A stretch of DNA of 64,000 bases from Nitrososphaera sp. GTDB lineage: Archaea > Thermoproteota > Nitrososphaeria > Nitrososphaerales > Nitrososphaeraceae. The notes beneath the pieces are model-generated. The model saw only the letters and a list, made by a program, of their open reading frames with translations, did no database searches and was not told the origin of the DNA. Shown piece after piece: positions 41,419-50,304 of this stretch. The position numbers were made by a program, and so were the translations under genes. Position 1 is the first letter of the stretch; each line of letters opens with the position of its first letter. The stretch lies in contig JBDUUL010000009.1 in assembly GCA_039938515.1 (NCBI GenBank), forward strand, positions 1-64,000. The letters run 5' to 3'.

Positions 41419-41994
41419 TCAGCGTGCCAAGTCTTCGCCAAGGTGGACTATTTTAATTAGCTTGCGGACGTGCATGGCCATCCTATCTACTATTCCGAAA
41501 ATTGACGCGGTTCCCATTGGGTCCCACGCCCTTGACTCAATCACGCAGCAATAATCTGAAACGTGTACTGATAGCTTGCGAACCTCTTCCTTCATTATGT
41601 TTTGAGAATATTCCCGAGTTATTTGCTCATCTTTTGAAAGAAGGTCAGCAAGCACTCCGCCGCTCCATCCCATTGTGGTGATTTTACCGCTTTCCAGGTT
41701 GAAGTACGGCCACGCGTCCAGCAGGCGGTGGGCATTGTCGTCATTGTTTGCTACCGATCTGTTTTCCACGAGGAAATAGACGTTAAAGAATGGCCCCATG
41801 CGGACGACTTCTTCTACCCCCACAAAGTCGACGTTGCCGCTTGACATTCTCAGAAACCCGTCTCTATGGGCAAGCCATTTCTCAAAGTAGGGCCTATTCA
41901 TCGGATGAACATCAAGCTCCATCATGCCAGCCCTGCATGCGAAACCCTTCTGCTCAAGCAAAGAGGCAAGCTGGGAAAGCTGAAACACCGGCAA
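41419..41994 (-). CDS. Conserved-looking hypothetical protein
   Basis: 191 residues, TTG start. FQLSQLASLLEQKGFACRAGMMELDVHP, FFNVYFLVENRSVANNDDNAHRLLDAWPYFNLESG and VSDYCCVIESRAWDPMGTASIFGIVDRMAMHVRKLIKIVHLG. It looks like a soluble mixed alpha/beta protein. It follows the M17 aminopeptidase gene with a 6-base gap and is probably co-transcribed with it. No known family recognised. Confidence 0.55.
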   Translation of the reverse strand: MPVFQLSQLASLLEQKGFACRAGMMELDVHPMNRPYFEKWLAHRDGFLRMSSGNVDFVGVEEVVRMGPFFNVYFLVENRSVANNDDNAHRLLDAWPYFNLESGKITTMGWSGGVLADLLSKDEQITREYSQNIMKEEVRKLSVHVSDYCCVIESRAWDPMGTASIFGIVDRMAMHVRKLIKIVHLGEDLAR

Positions 41995-42000
41995 TGCACA

Positions 42001-43527
42001 TCACTGCGGGGTCTGCTTCTCGTCCTCGGCGAGCAGTTTGATTATGGTCCGCACTCCAAAGCCGGTTGCGCCCTTGGGATTGTAAGCCCGTTCGAAGGTG
42101 CCATCCTGCGTCCAGGCAGTACCAGCGATGTCCAGATGGACCCAGGGAGTGTTTGAGACAAAGTTTGACAAAAATGCGGCGGCCGTTATGGCACCGCCAG
42201 GTCTTCCTCCGACATTCTTGATATCCGCAAACGTGCTCTTTATCTGATCGTGGAACTCGTCGTAGAGCGGAAGCTCCCATACCTTCTCGCCGGTCTTTTC
42301 AGCGCACTTTTTCAACCTGTCGAGCAGTGGCTTGTTGTTCCCGATCATGGCCGCAACGTTTGATCCCAGGGCAATTATTGCGGCGCCCGTGAGGGTTGCA
42401 AAGTCAATAACAGCCCTAGGGTTGTAGGTTGCGATTCCGTATGCAATTGCGTCACCGAGGATCATCCGGCCTTCGGCATCCGTGTTTAGCACCTCGACCG
42501 TCTTGCCGTTATACATGCGCACGATGTCGCCCGGCCTGTATGCGGAGCCAGAAGGCATGTTTTCGACTGCGGCAACTATTCCAACGACATTTATCGGCAG
42601 TTTCATCGAGGCAATTGCCCGCATTATCGCAAGGACAGTTGACCCTCCGCACTTGTCAAATTTCATTTCATCCATTTTATCACCCGGCTTGATTGAAATT
42701 CCCCCGGTGTCAAATGTAACCGCCTTGCCCACAAGAAGGTAGGGCTTGAGACTTGTACTCCCGCTGTATTCCATGATTATCAGTTTTGGGGCATTGTCGC
42801 TGCCTTTGCCAACGGCGATGATACCCCCCATCCCCATGCTTTCCATTTCATAGCGCTCAATAATCCGGGTTTTCATGCCGCATTCCGCCGCAGTCGAAAT
42901 AGCGGTACTGGCAAGGTATGCTGGCGGACAATCATTGGGTGGCATATTGCCCAGATCCCTCGAATAATTTACCGCATCGCTTACAAGGGAAGCCCGGTCT
43001 GCCACCGACTGGGATCGAGGTGATTCAGAATTAACAAGTATTGTTGCCTCTTCGACTTTTTGTTTTTGCTGACCGTTTGCTCCCACAGACGCGTCCTCGC
43101 CTTTTGCTTTGTACCTGTCGAAGCTGTACTGGGACAGGCAGATGCCCTCGGTCATGGCCTCGATCAATCCCTCATCAAGGTTTGAAAACTGTAGGATGGA
43201 GAATTCTCGTAGACCAAGCTCCTTTGCCTTGGCAGCGACTTTAGCAGCTGAAACCCGGGCAACCTCGTCGGAAAATTTTTCTCGCTTACCTAGACCAATT
43301 AATAATATTTTGCTCATGGGCCCCTTGCCCAGAGTGGGAAAGAGCATGCTAGTACCGGCCTTCCCTTGAAACTCTTTAGCCTCAAGGGATTGCTTGATGT
43401 GGGAGACCAGTGTTGGGTCGAGTTCTTTTGACTGCGCAAAGTCATGTTCGCCTTCATAGACGCCTATGCCAAGCATCGGAGTCTGCCGCTGATCTATTTT
43501 TGACTTCTCGACTCTAATCTGCACCAT
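42001..43527 (-). CDS. pepA: Leucyl/cytosol aminopeptidase, family M17
   Basis: 508 residues, ATG. M17 signatures: VGKAVTFDTGGISIKPGDKMDEMKFDK (metal ligands K and D) and VLNTDAEGRMILGDAIAYG (metal ligands D and E), with an N-terminal macro-like domain and VNYSRDLGNMPPNDCPPAYLA linking. It removes N-terminal residues from peptides in the cytosol as a hexamer. Length is normal. The TATA-like TAACATAAAG on the minus strand (43558-43567) is about 30 nt before the ATG. Confidence 0.96.
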   Translation of the reverse strand: MVQIRVEKSKIDQRQTPMLGIGVYEGEHDFAQSKELDPTLVSHIKQSLEAKEFQGKAGTSMLFPTLGKGPMSKILLIGLGKREKFSDEVARVSAAKVAAKAKELGLREFSILQFSNLDEGLIEAMTEGICLSQYSFDRYKAKGEDASVGANGQQKQKVEEATILVNSESPRSQSVADRASLVSDAVNYSRDLGNMPPNDCPPAYLASTAISTAAECGMKTRIIERYEMESMGMGGIIAVGKGSDNAPKLIIMEYSGSTSLKPYLLVGKAVTFDTGGISIKPGDKMDEMKFDKCGGSTVLAIMRAIASMKLPINVVGIVAAVENMPSGSAYRPGDIVRMYNGKTVEVLNTDAEGRMILGDAIAYGIATYNPRAVIDFATLTGAAIIALGSNVAAMIGNNKPLLDRLKKCAEKTGEKVWELPLYDEFHDQIKSTFADIKNVGGRPGGAITAAAFLSNFVSNTPWVHLDIAGTAWTQDGTFERAYNPKGATGFGVRTIIKLLAEDEKQTPQ

Positions 43528-43725
43528 TGCCTCAGTGTCGCAGAAAGCATTTGGCAGTACTTTATGTTAACGGATCGGCGGGAGCGACCAGATTTGCATG
43601 AGACAATGAATGACCGAAACCCGCCAATATCTCAGGGCTAGCTTTTTATCTTGCTCTCCAAATCGGATTTGTACTCTTGGAATTGTCTAAGCGATCTGAT
43701 GAATCCATGAGTTGCGATTGCAGGG

Positions 43726-45375
43726 ATGGCAATAATGGGCTTTAGCATGCGCTATCTTGATTTGAAACGCAGAATCAGAGATATCCGGATGTGGGCGATT
43801 CAGGGCATAGCAGAGGCAGGTTCCGGACATCCGGGCGCGTCTTTTTCAGCGGCAGAAATTATGGGGACACTTTATCTTCGCAAAATGAAGCATGACCCGT
43901 CCCGACCTGACTGGCAGGACCGTGATTACTTTATCAATTCAAAGGCGCATTCGGCACCAGGCTTCTTTTCGACGCTTGCTGTTGCTGGGTACTTTCCTGT
44001 GGAAGAAATAAAGACTCTCCGCAAGCTGGGCTCGAGGCTACAGGGTCACCCCGTCAGGTATTCGGAGTTCCAGAAGAACCATAGCGTTCCCGGGGTGGAG
44101 TATTCCGGCGGTTCAGAAGGGATCGGCCTGTCGGTAGGTATTGGGATAGCGCTTGCAAAGAGACTCGACGATTCCAAGAACAGGATCTTTGTGCTAATAG
44201 GCGACGGTGAGTCAAACGAAGGTCAGATCTGGGAAGCCTCAATGGCAGCAGGCAAGTTCAAGCTTGATAACATTGTTGCCATACTGGACAGGAACAGAAT
44301 CCAGCAGGACGGATTTACCGAAGATATTATGCCACTTGACCCTGTGAAGGACAAGTGGACCGCGTTTAACTGGCAGGTTTTTGAAATTGACGGGCATAGG
44401 GTGGAGCAGTTGATAGACGTGCTGAACAAGGCTGTGCAGACAAAAGACAAGCCTGTGCTAATCGTTGCGAATACGATAAAAGGCAATGGAATCAGGCACA
44501 TGGCAAATAATCCCCAATGGCACGGAAAGGCTCCGCCGCGCAAGCACACGCCCGTACTACTTGAGGAGTTGAAAAGTGAGTACTTTATAGCTCCTTCCAT
44601 AATAGCTGGCGAGCGTGAGAATTACGAGGATAAGATAAAGAAGGTGGAGCGCGAGGGCGTCGAACTTATCCATCTCGACGTCATGGACGGGGTCTTTGTG
44701 CCGAACTCGACTTTTCTTGCTGACACGATAAAGAGGCTCAGGAGAATCACGAGCCTGCCGTTTGACGCCCACCTTATGATTGAAAAGCCGCTCCAGCATC
44801 TGCAGGATTACATCGACGCACGCTGCGACATTATTACAGTACACGCAGAGGCTTGCAGCCATTCCGAGTTCAGGCAGATACAGGAGAAACTGATATCAAA
44901 CGGAATAAGCCCCGGAATCGCCCTAAACCCAGAGACCGACGTGCCCGCGTGGCTTTATGATTGCCTTTCAGATCTTGACGTCGTAACCGTCATGTCCGTT
45001 CATCCGGGCTTTGCCGGCCAAAAGTTCATGCCAGAGGTCTTGCCCAAGATGGTCGCTATCGACATAAAGTTGCGCGAGGCAGGCTTTAGGGGTTATATCG
45101 AGGCTGACGGCGGTATCGATGCTACGACCCTGCAGCAGGTTTACGACGCCGGCGCGCGTATATTTGTGGCTGGAAGCGCGGTCTATGGCGGTTCTGATAT
45201 CCACGGTGCGATAATCCAGCTCAGGCACAAGGCTGCGGTAGCCCTGGAGAGAAAGCTCCTTGACCACGCGAGCAGGCTTAACATTAGAGCTGATTGGCTG
45301 AAAGCAAGGAAGCACGTCCTTATCCCGTACGCCAGCGAGCTGGCCATAGAGGAAGAGCTGCATGCTGTTAAGTAG
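43726..45375 (+). CDS. Fusion: transketolase N-terminal subunit + ribulose-phosphate 3-epimerase
   Basis: 549 residues, ATG. Residues about 1-280 are the thiamine-diphosphate half of transketolase: GSGHPG (H35), the GDGESNEGQIWE box (159-170), and VANTIKGNG. Residues about 286-500 are a complete ribulose-phosphate 3-epimerase with all four metal/catalytic ligands (H316 and D318 in HLDVMDG, H349 in DAHLM, D461 in EADGGID) and VMSVHPGFAGQKFMPEV. A tail of about 45 residues follows. The fusion joins two enzymes acting on xylulose-5-phosphate. It overlaps the separate transketolase C-terminal gene by 14 nt. No stop or frameshift lies between the halves. Confidence 0.93.
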   Translation: MAIMGFSMRYLDLKRRIRDIRMWAIQGIAEAGSGHPGASFSAAEIMGTLYLRKMKHDPSRPDWQDRDYFINSKAHSAPGFFSTLAVAGYFPVEEIKTLRKLGSRLQGHPVRYSEFQKNHSVPGVEYSGGSEGIGLSVGIGIALAKRLDDSKNRIFVLIGDGESNEGQIWEASMAAGKFKLDNIVAILDRNRIQQDGFTEDIMPLDPVKDKWTAFNWQVFEIDGHRVEQLIDVLNKAVQTKDKPVLIVANTIKGNGIRHMANNPQWHGKAPPRKHTPVLLEELKSEYFIAPSIIAGERENYEDKIKKVEREGVELIHLDVMDGVFVPNSTFLADTIKRLRRITSLPFDAHLMIEKPLQHLQDYIDARCDIITVHAEACSHSEFRQIQEKLISNGISPGIALNPETDVPAWLYDCLSDLDVVTVMSVHPGFAGQKFMPEVLPKMVAIDIKLREAGFRGYIEADGGIDATTLQQVYDAGARIFVAGSAVYGGSDIHGAIIQLRHKAAVALERKLLDHASRLNIRADWLKARKHVLIPYASELAIEEELHAVK

Positions 45376-46339
45376 CGAAAAAAGGATTGCCGACATGAGG
45401 TCGGCGTACGGCGACGCACTGGTGGAACTGGGAAGAGACGATCCTAGAATTGTTTGTGTTGGAGGGGACACTACCGAGTCGCTAAAGACGAAAAAGTTTG
45501 GCGACAAATTTCCGGACAGAATGTTCAACGTCGGAATTGCGGAAGCAAACCTTGTTTCGATCGCGGCAGGTCTCGCAATTGCAGGCAAGATTGCCTTTGC
45601 CAGCACTTACGCTGCCTTTATTCCCGGTAGGTGCGTGGACCAGATTCGAAACGCTGTATGCTATCCAAACCTGGATGTCAAGCTTGTGGTCTCTCATGGA
45701 GGACTGACGGTCGGCCCCGACGGTGCATCACACCAACAGATTGAAGACATCGCAGGAATGAGGGCTATTCCTAGGATGCGCGTGATCGTGCCAGCAGACG
45801 CTACTTCGGTGAAGCATCTTATCAGGGTTCTTGCTTATACCAGCGGCCCATTCTACATGAGGCTGGCACGGCCTTCAAACGAGGTGGTGTATTCCGAACA
45901 GAGCAACGGCGACTCTTTCAAAATTGGAAAAGGGATTGTTCTCTCTGAAGGTAGCGATGCCACAATAATCGCATGTGGTCTCTTGGTCGGAATGGCTATT
46001 GAGGCCGCAAAGGCTCTGAAGGAGCGGGGAATCTCGTGCCGAGTCGTCGACATGTTTTCCATAAAGCCACTTGACAAGGATCTGGTTTCAAAATGCGCCA
46101 AGGATACGGGAGTCATAGTGACGGCGGAGGAGCACAACATACTGGGGGGGCTGGGAAGCGCCGTGGCCGAGTCCGCCTCTGAAAGTTATCCTGTCCCCGT
46201 CCAGCGCGTCGGAGTCAGGGATACTTTTGGAGAATCAGCGAGGGACGAGGAAATTGATGATTTGCTGGCAAAGTATGGCCTGACATCAAGGGACATTGTA
46301 AACTCTGTTTTTGAAGCAAGGAGCAAGCTCAGGAAATGA
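45362..46339 (+). CDS. Transketolase C-terminal subunit
   Basis: 325 residues, ATG at 45362 overlapping the previous gene. Pyrimidine-binding domain: RIVCVGGDTTESLKTK, NVGIAEANLVSIAAGLA, FASTYAAFIPGRCVDQIRNAV, HGGLTVGPDGASHQQIEDIAGMR, and a C-terminal domain with DMFSIKPLD, TAEEHNILGGLGSAVAE. It pairs with the N-terminal half of the upstream fusion protein to form the split archaeal-type transketolase. Confidence 0.95.
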   Translation: MLLSSEKRIADMRSAYGDALVELGRDDPRIVCVGGDTTESLKTKKFGDKFPDRMFNVGIAEANLVSIAAGLAIAGKIAFASTYAAFIPGRCVDQIRNAVCYPNLDVKLVVSHGGLTVGPDGASHQQIEDIAGMRAIPRMRVIVPADATSVKHLIRVLAYTSGPFYMRLARPSNEVVYSEQSNGDSFKIGKGIVLSEGSDATIIACGLLVGMAIEAAKALKERGISCRVVDMFSIKPLDKDLVSKCAKDTGVIVTAEEHNILGGLGSAVAESASESYPVPVQRVGVRDTFGESARDEEIDDLLAKYGLTSRDIVNSVFEARSKLRK

Positions 46340-47001
46340 AGATTTTTTTAGATACCGCAAATTTGGATCAGATAAAGACCTACAATGATATGGGCCTTGT
46401 CGATGGAGTCACTACCAACCCGACACTCCTTTCAAAGGAAAAGGCAAGCCCGACGGAAATCATGCGGCAGATAGCAAAGATGGTAGATGGTCCGGTGAGC
46501 CTGGAGGTCGTATCCACAAGTTATGAGGGCATGCTAGAGGAGGCGCACAGGCTCAGAGAATACGGCCAGAACGTCGTAGTAAAGATACCGATGCTTCCAG
46601 ATGGCCTCAAGGCAGTCAAGCAACTAAAGAAAGAGGGCACCCAAACCAACGTCACGCTGATATTTTCTGCCAACCAAGCGGTTCTGGCAGCCAAGGCCGG
46701 CGCTTCATACGTGAGCCCGTTTATTGGAAGGCTTGACGACGCGGGGCACGACGGAATGGCGTTGATCGAAGACATTGTAAAGATCTTTAATAATTACCAT
46801 TTTGACACAAACGTCCTAGTTGCCAGCATACGCCATCCCCTGCATGTTGTCGAGGCTGCCAAGATTGGGGCCCACGTGGTGACATTGCCTCCAGACATCC
46901 TTGGCAAGATGATGGCTCACCCGCTGACGGACAAGGGCCTTGCCACTTTTCTCAGCGACTGGGAGAAGGTGCGCAAAGGAAACCCTAACCTAGAATTCTA
47001 A
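46336..47001 (+). CDS. tal: Transaldolase (TalC/F6P aldolase-like size)
   Basis: 221 residues, ATG with a 4-nt overlap with the transketolase gene. MKIFLDTANLDQIKTY, VDGVTTNPTLLSKE, VVKIPMLPDGLKAVKQL (Schiff-base lysine), VTLIFSANQAVLAAKAGASYVSPFIGRLDD, and a final helix. The short 221-residue form belongs to the TalC/MipB group that includes both transaldolases and fructose-6-phosphate aldolases; the operon context favours transaldolase. Its 3' end overlaps the convergent VWA gene by 4 nt. Confidence 0.94.
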   Translation: MKIFLDTANLDQIKTYNDMGLVDGVTTNPTLLSKEKASPTEIMRQIAKMVDGPVSLEVVSTSYEGMLEEAHRLREYGQNVVVKIPMLPDGLKAVKQLKKEGTQTNVTLIFSANQAVLAAKAGASYVSPFIGRLDDAGHDGMALIEDIVKIFNNYHFDTNVLVASIRHPLHVVEAAKIGAHVVTLPPDILGKMMAHPLTDKGLATFLSDWEKVRKGNPNLEF

Positions 47002-48581
47002 GCGGTGCGCAAGAGCCGTATTACCTTCTTGGGCATGTCCTGCAATCTGCTGACCGAGAGCGTCCTTTCGTACTTCAGGTACTTCAGGTTCTGCCCTATG
47101 CCCACCGCATCGTTTAGAGTTCTGCCAACTCCTATTGCTACCATCTGGACGCCAAGCTTTCGGTAGGAGAGCACCATCGAGCGCACTGCGTCAAAGTCTG
47201 ACGGTTCGCCGTCTGTGAGGGTAACAAAGACGTCGGGCTTGAAACTCTTCATTACGGGCTGGAGAAGCGCATACACCTCGGCCAGGGGTGTTCCGCCACT
47301 GGCGCGGATCTGCACCAACCTGCGGGCGCAAACGTTTGACCACTTGATGTTCGGAGGCTTTATCACCCAGCATTGAACCTGCCTCTGCTCTGTGCTAAAC
47401 GAGTAAACAGCAAACTTGACGCCTAGGTAGTTCAAGGCTTCGCACAGCGCGACCGTTGCCCGTTTGTACTCTATTTCGGCGTCGGCAATGCTGCTAGAGT
47501 GGTCTAGTAGTATGGCGACCTTGGTCTTTATCGAGAGCTTGAAATCGTTGATAAACGGCTTCGGCAGCGACTCCGCGTAGACTTCGACGTCAATTTCGTC
47601 GCCAGTATCATCATGCCTCTCAAGCCAGCCGGTTTTCCACTCTCGGAAAGCTCCTTTTGTCTTGAGTATCAGATCCTGATCGTAAATGACGGTCTCGTCC
47701 ACATCCATCCTGTCAGGCACCCGCAGACCAAGATTCTCAAGACTATCGTAACCTTTGTTTTCCGTCTTCTTGCTCTCCTTGACGAGAGTCTCAAACTCGT
47801 GCAGTACGTCGTTTCCCTCGTAAATTTCCCTTGTCTTTTCGTCAACGTTCTCCTTCTTTTGCTTGAGCCGTACGACTTTTTCAATTTGCTTTAGGACGTC
47901 ATTTTGAGTCAGGGACGCGCCAGCGCGCGTTCTCGGCGCAATAACTGGGATTGAAACCAGCGGGTCCAGCTCGAGCATCTTGATTATTTTGGAGACATGC
48001 TGCTCAACCCAGTCAGTCGAGTAGCCGGAATCAAGCGCCTCCTGAATTATCGAGTTCGCATAGTCGGCAGCCCTTTTGACCCTCTCGTTCTCGCCGCCAA
48101 ACAGCTCGCCCTTCAGATAGCCGGTGAGAAAATATTGAGAAAACGCCTCTGCAATCTTTGCCTTGCCATACATAGTATTTAGTAGCGCCCTCGAATGCCA
48201 GGAAATGCCCTCGTTGAATACAAGTTCGTCCTCCATTCCCTCCCAGGACCTAAGGCCCAGAATTTGCACGCGCTTTGCTTCGAGAGTATTGAGGATGAAT
48301 CCATAGGCATGCTCTGAACTTTGCACCTTAGAAGAGTGTCGAATCCGCATGGATTCGAGCCAGAGGGCGACCCTCCACTGCCTGTATTTCTGAAAGTCTG
48401 ACCCCTGATAGTAGTTCATTGACGGCAGGGTTATCTGATTTCTGTCGAGCTTTGCGGCAGGCGGCTTATCTGCAACAATGATAACGCTCAATCTTTGTTG
48501 TGAAGACCATCTCCGGGCAAGAAAGGTGGCTATGTCGAGAAGTACGTCATTTCGCATAGTGGCGCTTGCTATACCCATCAT
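46998..48581 (-). CDS. VWA-domain protein partner of MoxR ATPase
   Basis: 527 residues. The C-terminal VWA domain has a complete MIDAS: DHSSS, then GGTPLAE and VTLTDGEPSDFD. The N-terminal 330 residues are mostly charged helices (KQKKENVDEKTREIYEGNDVLHEFETLVKESK). It overlaps the MoxR gene by 4 nt. MoxR-VWA pairs act as protein chaperone or activator systems for metal or cofactor insertion, with CbbQ/CbbO and NorQ/NorD as known cases. The target here is unknown. Confidence 0.88.
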   Translation of the reverse strand: MMGIASATMRNDVLLDIATFLARRWSSQQRLSVIIVADKPPAAKLDRNQITLPSMNYYQGSDFQKYRQWRVALWLESMRIRHSSKVQSSEHAYGFILNTLEAKRVQILGLRSWEGMEDELVFNEGISWHSRALLNTMYGKAKIAEAFSQYFLTGYLKGELFGGENERVKRAADYANSIIQEALDSGYSTDWVEQHVSKIIKMLELDPLVSIPVIAPRTRAGASLTQNDVLKQIEKVVRLKQKKENVDEKTREIYEGNDVLHEFETLVKESKKTENKGYDSLENLGLRVPDRMDVDETVIYDQDLILKTKGAFREWKTGWLERHDDTGDEIDVEVYAESLPKPFINDFKLSIKTKVAILLDHSSSIADAEIEYKRATVALCEALNYLGVKFAVYSFSTEQRQVQCWVIKPPNIKWSNVCARRLVQIRASGGTPLAEVYALLQPVMKSFKPDVFVTLTDGEPSDFDAVRSMVLSYRKLGVQMVAIGVGRTLNDAVGIGQNLKYLKYERTLSVSRLQDMPKKVIRLLRTA

Positions 48582-49426
48582 TTTTCGCCGAAGATAGAGG
48601 TTATCATGTCCATAACCTTCTGAAACTCAACCTGGCCCCACTGGTCATACGCGTTTGCGTAGACAATCTCGGCGACGGTCCTGGCCGGAAGCCCCGTGTT
48701 TAGCATCTTGGCAAATGCAATGGTTTCCCTCAAACTGGGGCTGTAGTTCAGCTCTTCTACAGACGCCGCTTCCCTCAGGCTGTTGGCAAGGTGTATTGCC
48801 CGCTTGACTTCAGCAATCTTTGCACCGTCGATGGTTACGTGCCGCTTTACTATCTCAAGCTCAAGCTCTTCAGGAGGATAATCCAGCCGCATTCTGACTG
48901 GAAACCTGCTCAGCAGTTGCGGAGGAAGCTCCTTTGTTCCCACGTGGGAGAGAGGATTGATAGTTGCGATTACAAACCAGTCGTCTGATGCCCGCACAAT
49001 CTGGCCTTCGGCTTCCTTTAGCACTAGCTGGCGGCGGTCGTCCAGCGCCTCGTCGAGCCTCAAAAGGACGTCTGCCTCAGCGGCATTTAGCTCATCAAGA
49101 TAGAGCATGGTCCCCTCCCGCATGGACTTGACCAAGATTCCCTCGACAAAGCTGACGTCACCCTTTTCAAGTGACTTGGAACCGACGAGGTGTGATTCTC
49201 GTGTCCGGAGGCTAAAGTTTACAGAGAAAAGCTCCTTTTTCATCAGCGCAGCAAACTTTCGAACCAGGGTTGTTTTCCCCGTCCCTTTTGGTCCTATTAT
49301 CAGCACGAACAGGCCCGATTTGTACGCCTTTTCTATAATGTCCAGGGCATTATTCCAATCAAGATAGGTCACCTCGGTGTCCCCGCGGCCGATGCCGGAG
49401 GCAGTCGCAGCTCTCTGCGATTCCAT
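48578..49426 (-). CDS. MoxR-family AAA+ ATPase
   Basis: 282 residues, ATG. Walker A GPKGTGKTTL, SFREST-like segment SLRTRESHLVG, Walker B MLYLDELNAAE, DDRRQLVLKEAEGQIV (sensor/pore loop), and arginine-rich LSRFPVRMRLDYP (sensor and finger). It has the CbbQ/NirQ/MoxR layout, hexamer likely. It forms a coupled pair with the downstream VWA gene. Confidence 0.93.
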   Translation of the reverse strand: MESQRAATASGIGRGDTEVTYLDWNNALDIIEKAYKSGLFVLIIGPKGTGKTTLVRKFAALMKKELFSVNFSLRTRESHLVGSKSLEKGDVSFVEGILVKSMREGTMLYLDELNAAEADVLLRLDEALDDRRQLVLKEAEGQIVRASDDWFVIATINPLSHVGTKELPPQLLSRFPVRMRLDYPPEELELEIVKRHVTIDGAKIAEVKRAIHLANSLREAASVEELNYSPSLRETIAFAKMLNTGLPARTVAEIVYANAYDQWGQVEFQKVMDMITSIFGEK

Positions 49427-49520
49427 CTACATTATAGCAATATCTTTCAGTATTTGAGCGTTCAGCCAGGAGTTTGGCCCTCTGCGCCCACTAAGCACGA
49501 GGCGCTCGGGCGAGCCGAAC

Positions 49521-50198
49521 CTATTCGCCCGTTGGTAGATGAAAGGTCATCGATTGAATTCCAAGCCTGCCCGGCCCTGTAAACCTGTTTAGAAACACGC
49601 TGGTACCGCCAAACAGCCCCGTTTTTACTCCAAGTTTTATCGTGTCCATCTTGACGCTGGATTCTTTGTACAGGTAAGCCCCCGGTTCAATGTCAATCTG
49701 CTCTCCGGCGGCCAGTTGACGCTCAAGAACATTTCCGTATCCATGGAGAGCCAATACACCTGGCCCTCTGAAAGTGTCTATAAAAAAGCCGGTGCCTCCG
49801 AAAAGAAGATTTGATATTCCCTTCTGACGGTAAAACCCATACTCGATCCCATCAGTTGCGAAAAGGAACTGGTGCTCTCGGACGTCAATCTGGTCCCCAG
49901 TCCCGAGCTCGAGCATAACGAGCTGCCCGGGGGCGTCTCGTGAAAATGCGATTCTTCCTGCACCTTGGGCCTGAGTAACCACCACGGGAAGGCCGGCCAC
50001 CATCCTTCTTCCAACTCCCTTGAGCATGCGGGCGGATATATCCACAGTCGGATCCTTCCAGAGCAATATGTGGTGCTCAAAGAATACAGGTCGTGAACCG
50101 GAACCGAGCTCAAGCGTGGCTACGGGCACTAACTCTCCGTCTATCGTCATTTGAACGTCTTCAAATTTCATTTCATGCCTTGTTTCGAAAAGCTTCAT
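49521..50198 (-). CDS. AIM24/DUF124 family protein
   Basis: 225 residues from the ATG at 50198 (a further ATG at 50300 is in frame). AIM24-type beta-helical repeats: VPVATLELGSGSRPVFFEHHILLWKD, VVVTQAQGAGRIAFSRDAPGQLVMLELGTGDQIDVREHQFLFATDG, GTGFFIDTFRGPGVLALHGYG, and GTSVFLNRFTGPGRLGIQ. Function unknown; related proteins are membrane-associated in mitochondria and bacteria. A TATA-like ATCTTTATTT (minus, about 50231-50240) suits the 50198 start. Confidence 0.8.
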   Translation of the reverse strand: MKLFETRHEMKFEDVQMTIDGELVPVATLELGSGSRPVFFEHHILLWKDPTVDISARMLKGVGRRMVAGLPVVVTQAQGAGRIAFSRDAPGQLVMLELGTGDQIDVREHQFLFATDGIEYGFYRQKGISNLLFGGTGFFIDTFRGPGVLALHGYGNVLERQLAAGEQIDIEPGAYLYKESSVKMDTIKLGVKTGLFGGTSVFLNRFTGPGRLGIQSMTFHLPTGE

Positions 50199-50304
50199 TG
50201 CAAACTGACTTCTTAACACGGTTGAATCGTACAAATAAAGATTATCTCTCACGAGATGGCCGATAATTGTTAAAGACTTTGAGAATGTTTCTTGCTCCAT
50301 ACGA

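Noticed and set aside
49427-49520. GC-rich inverted repeats between MoxR and AIM24 genes as an RNA gene
   Set aside because: Short complementary patches (GCGCC/GGCGC) exist, but no promoter at the right distance and no tRNA or guide-RNA boxes.
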